Source of the DNA: Nocardia sp. NBC_00508
GTDB lineage: Bacteria; Actinomycetota; Actinomycetes; Mycobacteriales; Mycobacteriaceae
Assembly: GCF_036346875.1 (NCBI RefSeq)
Contig: NZ_CP107852.1
Coordinates: 2,170,001 to 2,234,000 of the forward strand
Length of the DNA: 64,000 nt
Direction: 5' to 3'
Shown here: in pieces, positions 61,379-64,000 of the stretch
Layout: each line of letters begins with the position of its first letter
Position numbering within the stretch: position 1 is the first letter of the stretch
The notes under the pieces: generated by a model
The model's input: the letters and a program-made list of their open reading frames with translations, nothing else
What the model was told of the DNA's origin: nothing
Database searches by the model: none
Translations under genes and position numbers: made by a program

Positions 61379-61852
61379 ATGGTCCAGCGTGTGAACGACT
61401 GCGTCTTCTGCCGCATAGTGGCAGGCGAGGCTCCGGCGGCCAAGGTGTACGAGGACGACACGCTCTGCGCATTCCTCGATATCCGGCCGGTCGCCCGCGG
61501 GCACACGCTGGTGATCCCCAAGCGGCACGCCGCCGAGTTGGAAGACCTCGATGCCGAACTCGGCGCGCAGATCTTCCGGGCCGGGCATCGGCTCGCGCTG
61601 GCCATCCGCCGCAGCAGTCTCGCCGCGGACGGCGCGAACCTGGTACTCAACGACGGCATCGCCGCATTTCAGACGGTCCCGCACGTCCACATGCACGTGA
61701 TTCCCCGCCGGCACGGCGACACGTTCCGGTTCGCCAAGGGTTTTCTGCTGCGGCGTCCGCACGACCCGGTCACCACGGCCGCCGCCATCCGGGCCGGCAT
61801 CACGGCACTGGACAACGAGGGCGAAGGCCCGGAAAAGGAAGTCGACGGATGA
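61379..61852 (+). CDS. HIT-family hydrolase
   Basis: About 157 aa from ATG 61379 (MVQRVNDCVFCRIV); GTG 61391 is equally possible. The histidine triad is HVHMHVIPRR, with the upstream CVFCRIVAGEAPA and GHTLVIPKRHAAEL stretches typical of HINT-like nucleotide hydrolases or transferases. Its stop overlaps the next ATG (ATGA). Confidence 0.94.
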   Translation: MVQRVNDCVFCRIVAGEAPAAKVYEDDTLCAFLDIRPVARGHTLVIPKRHAAELEDLDAELGAQIFRAGHRLALAIRRSSLAADGANLVLNDGIAAFQTVPHVHMHVIPRRHGDTFRFAKGFLLRRPHDPVTTAAAIRAGITALDNEGEGPEKEVDG

Positions 61853-62685
61853 TCGAGACGCTGGACCGCACCGCGCAGATCGACCTGCTGTCGCAGCAAT
61901 GGGACGCGATCGACGCACTGGTCGCCCCGCTGGACGAGCACCGCTGGCGCACGCCATCGCCGCTGCCGGGCTGGACCGTGTTCGACGTGGTCGCCCACGT
62001 CATCGGCACCGAGTCCTGGCTGCTCGGCGACCGCCCGCCCGCCCACGACCCGACCAGAGTCAAGACCGATGTGCGCACGCTTCCCTATGTGCGCAACGAG
62101 ACCGCGGTGCTCAACGAGATCTGGGTGGACCGGCTGCGTCCGCTGTCCGGCGCCCGACTGCTCGGGCTCTACCGCGATGTCATCGATCGCAGGCGAGCGG
62201 CACTCGCGGCGATGGGCGACGCCGAATGGGAGAAGGAAACCGTGTCGCCGATCGGTCAGATCAGTTACGGCCGGTTCATGCGGGTGCGCTTGTTCGACTG
62301 CTGGATGCACGAACTCGACATCGCCGACGCGCTGGGCGCACGGGTCGAGGAGGGCGGGCCGCGCGGCGAGCTGGCGTTCGCCGAGTTCGTGCTCGGAGTT
62401 CCGCGCGTGGTGGCCAAGAAGGGCGAGGCGCCGGAAGGCGCGCGGATCGCCTTCGCGCTGACCGGTCCGCTGGCCAGGACGCTGCGTATCCAGGTGGCGG
62501 GCCGGGCGAACTACGTGGACGCGTTCGAGGAACCCGCCACGGTCGAGATCGACATGGACTCCCAGCTTTTCGTGCGGCTCGGCGGCGGCCGGACCAAGGC
62601 CGAGGAACACCTCGACGAGATCACCATCCACGGCAATACCGACCTCGGACAGCGACTGGTAAGCCACCTGGCCTTCACCATCTGA
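61849..62685 (+). CDS. DinB-like / TIGR03083 family protein
   Basis: The 278-aa protein has the DinB-type helical bundle with WRTPSPLPGWTVFDVVAHVIGTESW (the His in AHVIG, central) and later WMHELDIADALG, giving the three-His metal site arrangement of mycothiol-dependent isomerases and transferases. A thiol-dependent role (maleylpyruvate isomerase-like) is inferred from the family. Coupled to the HIT gene. Confidence 0.87.
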   Translation: MIETLDRTAQIDLLSQQWDAIDALVAPLDEHRWRTPSPLPGWTVFDVVAHVIGTESWLLGDRPPAHDPTRVKTDVRTLPYVRNETAVLNEIWVDRLRPLSGARLLGLYRDVIDRRRAALAAMGDAEWEKETVSPIGQISYGRFMRVRLFDCWMHELDIADALGARVEEGGPRGELAFAEFVLGVPRVVAKKGEAPEGARIAFALTGPLARTLRIQVAGRANYVDAFEEPATVEIDMDSQLFVRLGGGRTKAEEHLDEITIHGNTDLGQRLVSHLAFTI

Positions 62686-62690
62686 CCCGC

Positions 62691-63344
62691 GTGCGCCTCT
62701 TCCTGTCCAGCTACCGTTTCGGGGCGCACCACGACCGGCTGGTCGGGCTCGCCGGGCCGCCGGGCCGGGTCGCGGTCATCGGAAATGCTTGCGACGCATG
62801 GCCCGCCATGCGGGCATCTGCTATCACCAGCGACTTGGTGCCGCTGCGCAAGCTCGGGTACATCCCTGAGGAGATCGACCTGCGCGACTTCGTCGGGCGT
62901 GCCGCTGAACTGGAACACCGCCTGGCCGAGTTCCCCCTCGTGTGGGTGCGCGGCGGGAACACGTTCGTGCTGCGCGCCCAATTCGCCCGCAGCGGAGCGG
63001 ATCTCGCACTCACTCGGCTACTCGCTGAGGACGCGTTGGCTTACGCCGGTTACAGCGCGGGCGCCTGTGTGCTCACACCAGACCTGCACGGCCTCGAGAC
63101 ACTCGACGACCCGGCCGAGGTCGCGCCGGCCTCCGGCGTCGAACCACAATGGGACGGACTCGGTTTGGTCGATCGCCCAATCGTCCCGCATATCGATTCC
63201 GCCACCGATCCGGACGGCGAATGCAACCGGCTTGCCGCGCGATACCGTGCCGAGGGCATCGCGCACTGGGCGCTCACCGACGACGACGCGATCGTCATCG
63301 AGGGATCGGATACCGAGGAACTGATCGGTCCAGCGGCGAGATGA
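62691..63344 (+). CDS. peptidase E-like (S51) protein
   Basis: About 217 aa from GTG 62691, five bases after the previous stop. The glutamine-amidotransferase-like fold has the nucleophile Ser122 in YAGYSAGACVL, VWVRGGNTFVLRAQF and a PHIDS His region, as in alpha-aspartyl dipeptidases. It probably cleaves Asp-X dipeptides. Third gene of a three-gene unit. Confidence 0.9.
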   Translation: MRLFLSSYRFGAHHDRLVGLAGPPGRVAVIGNACDAWPAMRASAITSDLVPLRKLGYIPEEIDLRDFVGRAAELEHRLAEFPLVWVRGGNTFVLRAQFARSGADLALTRLLAEDALAYAGYSAGACVLTPDLHGLETLDDPAEVAPASGVEPQWDGLGLVDRPIVPHIDSATDPDGECNRLAARYRAEGIAHWALTDDDAIVIEGSDTEELIGPAAR

Positions 63345-63570
63345 ACGTCCGCAGCCGCTGCTCGAGGTCACAACTCGACAGCCCCGGCGGCTTGGTGCAG
63401 GTCGACATCGAAACCACCGCGCCTGCGACTTCGCGCCTCGAATCGTCCGCCTTTGGGAACCGACTCGCATCGATGCTATGCAACACCAGCACAGCAGCTC
63501 TACACTGGATCCGTCACGCGAGTGATGCTGAGCGGTGGGACCGCCCCGTATGACGGCCCCACCTGGTGGG

Positions 63571-63687
63571 TTATCTAGTCCACACTCGGCGGACCAGCAT
63601 GAGCACCCCGGCGATCACGGCAGCTGCTACCAACATGATGCCGTAGTCGACCGGGGTCTCTTGCTTTTTCCGGCGATGTTTCGCCAT
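63571..63687 (-). CDS. 38-aa single-pass membrane peptide
   Basis: The minus strand has a full GGAAGGAGGT site 8 nt before ATG 63687. The peptide starts MAKHRRKKQETPVDYG and continues into one membrane segment (IMLVAAAVIAGVLMLV), ending RRVWTR. Positive charges at both sides, strong ribosome site and stop at TAA make it a believable small gene. Function unknown. Confidence 0.7.
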   Translation of the reverse strand: MAKHRRKKQETPVDYGIMLVAAAVIAGVLMLVRRVWTR

Positions 63688-63863
63688 CCCCCACCACCTC
63701 CTTCCTGGGCGCGGTGTGTGGACCATGTCCACCGCCCCTCGGCTGGAGGTGCATCCACCTTACGTGATCATGGCGACAGGAATCCTTGAACCGCAACCGA
63801 TTCCGAAGCCATGTCCGACTGCCAGACCTCGTCCCACTGCGCCATTCGCGCGACGCTGGGACA

Positions 63864-64000
63864 TCACGTCGCATCAGGTGCAAGTTCGGGCTCCGGCTGG
63901 TTCGCGCGGCGACGGAAGACCACCCAGCGCATCGCGCTGTACATGTAGACGGCCTCGCAGCCGCCCGCCAGCAGCCGGGACAGGTGATACTCCACGCCGA
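63864..64000 (-). CDS. C-terminus of a GtrA-like membrane protein (5' end outside window)
   Basis: The last 44 codons are visible: GVEYHLSRLLAGGCEAVYMY, then SAMRWVVFRRRANQPEPEL and stop TGA (63864-63866). The pattern, an amphipathic/hydrophobic helix ending in (W/Y)VFRR, matches the end of GtrA-family proteins involved in cell-surface glycan flipping. The assignment is tentative because only the tail is present. Confidence 0.55.
   Translation of the reverse strand, partial: GVEYHLSRLLAGGCEAVYMYSAMRWVVFRRRANQPEPELAPDAT

Overview
The window is chromosomal DNA from a high-GC mycolic-acid-type actinobacterium. Nocardia or a close relative is the best guess, from sequence character only: strong G/C bias at third positions, GTG/TTG starts, an Hsp70-like actin-fold protein with a C-terminal membrane anchor, a Ddn-type F420 enzyme, DUF3105/DUF305 genes beside argS, and a DUF397 remnant. 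No rRNA operon, prophage or CRISPR array is present. About 58 genes or gene remnants, two tRNA genes and one complete insertion sequence can be supported.

Layout. 1-5.6 kb: 5' part of argS, divergent DUF3105 and DUF305 secreted/membrane proteins, tRNA-Arg(CCG) with a textbook terminator, a secreted alpha/beta hydrolase and an L,D-transpeptidase. 5.6-8.7 kb: accessory patch with a hypothetical gene, a large imperfect inverted repeat, a complete IS5-type element (6675-7778), a 26-bp tandem duplication and a SnoaL-like gene behind a 38-bp perfect palindrome. 8.9-12.6 kb: Tat-exported metallophosphoesterase, tRNA-Cys(GCA), MarR regulator and an anchored Hsp70-like protein. 12.6-22.5 kb: sugar/polyol phosphotransferase island with a zinc polyol-type dehydrogenase, MtlA-type EIICBA, two DeoR regulators, EI, FruK-type kinase and HPr. 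22.7-25.3 kb: AraC regulator with a DHFR-like enzyme, a DUF397 remnant and a toxin-antitoxin pair.

25.4-35.7 kb is a branched-chain acyl-CoA region. The minus-strand operon mmsA - acyl-CoA dehydrogenase - (50-aa duplicated ORF) - 3-hydroxyisobutyryl-CoA hydrolase - mmsB - echA covers every step from isobutyryl-CoA to propionyl-CoA. icmF (fused isobutyryl-CoA mutase) lies a few kb away, and its promoter and that of mmsA share a 16/19-bp matching palindrome-like site. At 47.1-51.4 kb an Lrp-type regulator is divergent from bkdABC (branched-chain 2-oxoacid dehydrogenase E1alpha, E1beta, E2), the step that makes isobutyryl-CoA from valine. Together these genes form most of a valine degradation route.

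The rest is housekeeping or ordinary accessory content: TetR/Dabb pair, amidohydrolase, BtuF-like protein, SNF2 helicase with SWIM partner (39.3-42.9 kb), rhodanese, BenE transporter, SDR, AraC/thioesterase and NmrA genes, MFS transporter, AAA ATPase, the three-gene proton-translocating transhydrogenase operon (58.0-61.0 kb), HIT hydrolase, DinB-like protein, peptidase E, a 38-aa membrane peptide and the 3' end of a GtrA-like gene. No single gene cluster looks like a wholly new defence or biosynthetic system. The most unusual signals are the translationally coupled 50-aa ORF made of two 25-codon repeats inside the valine operon, the shared operators linking separate operons, and several uncharacterised intergenic repeat structures.
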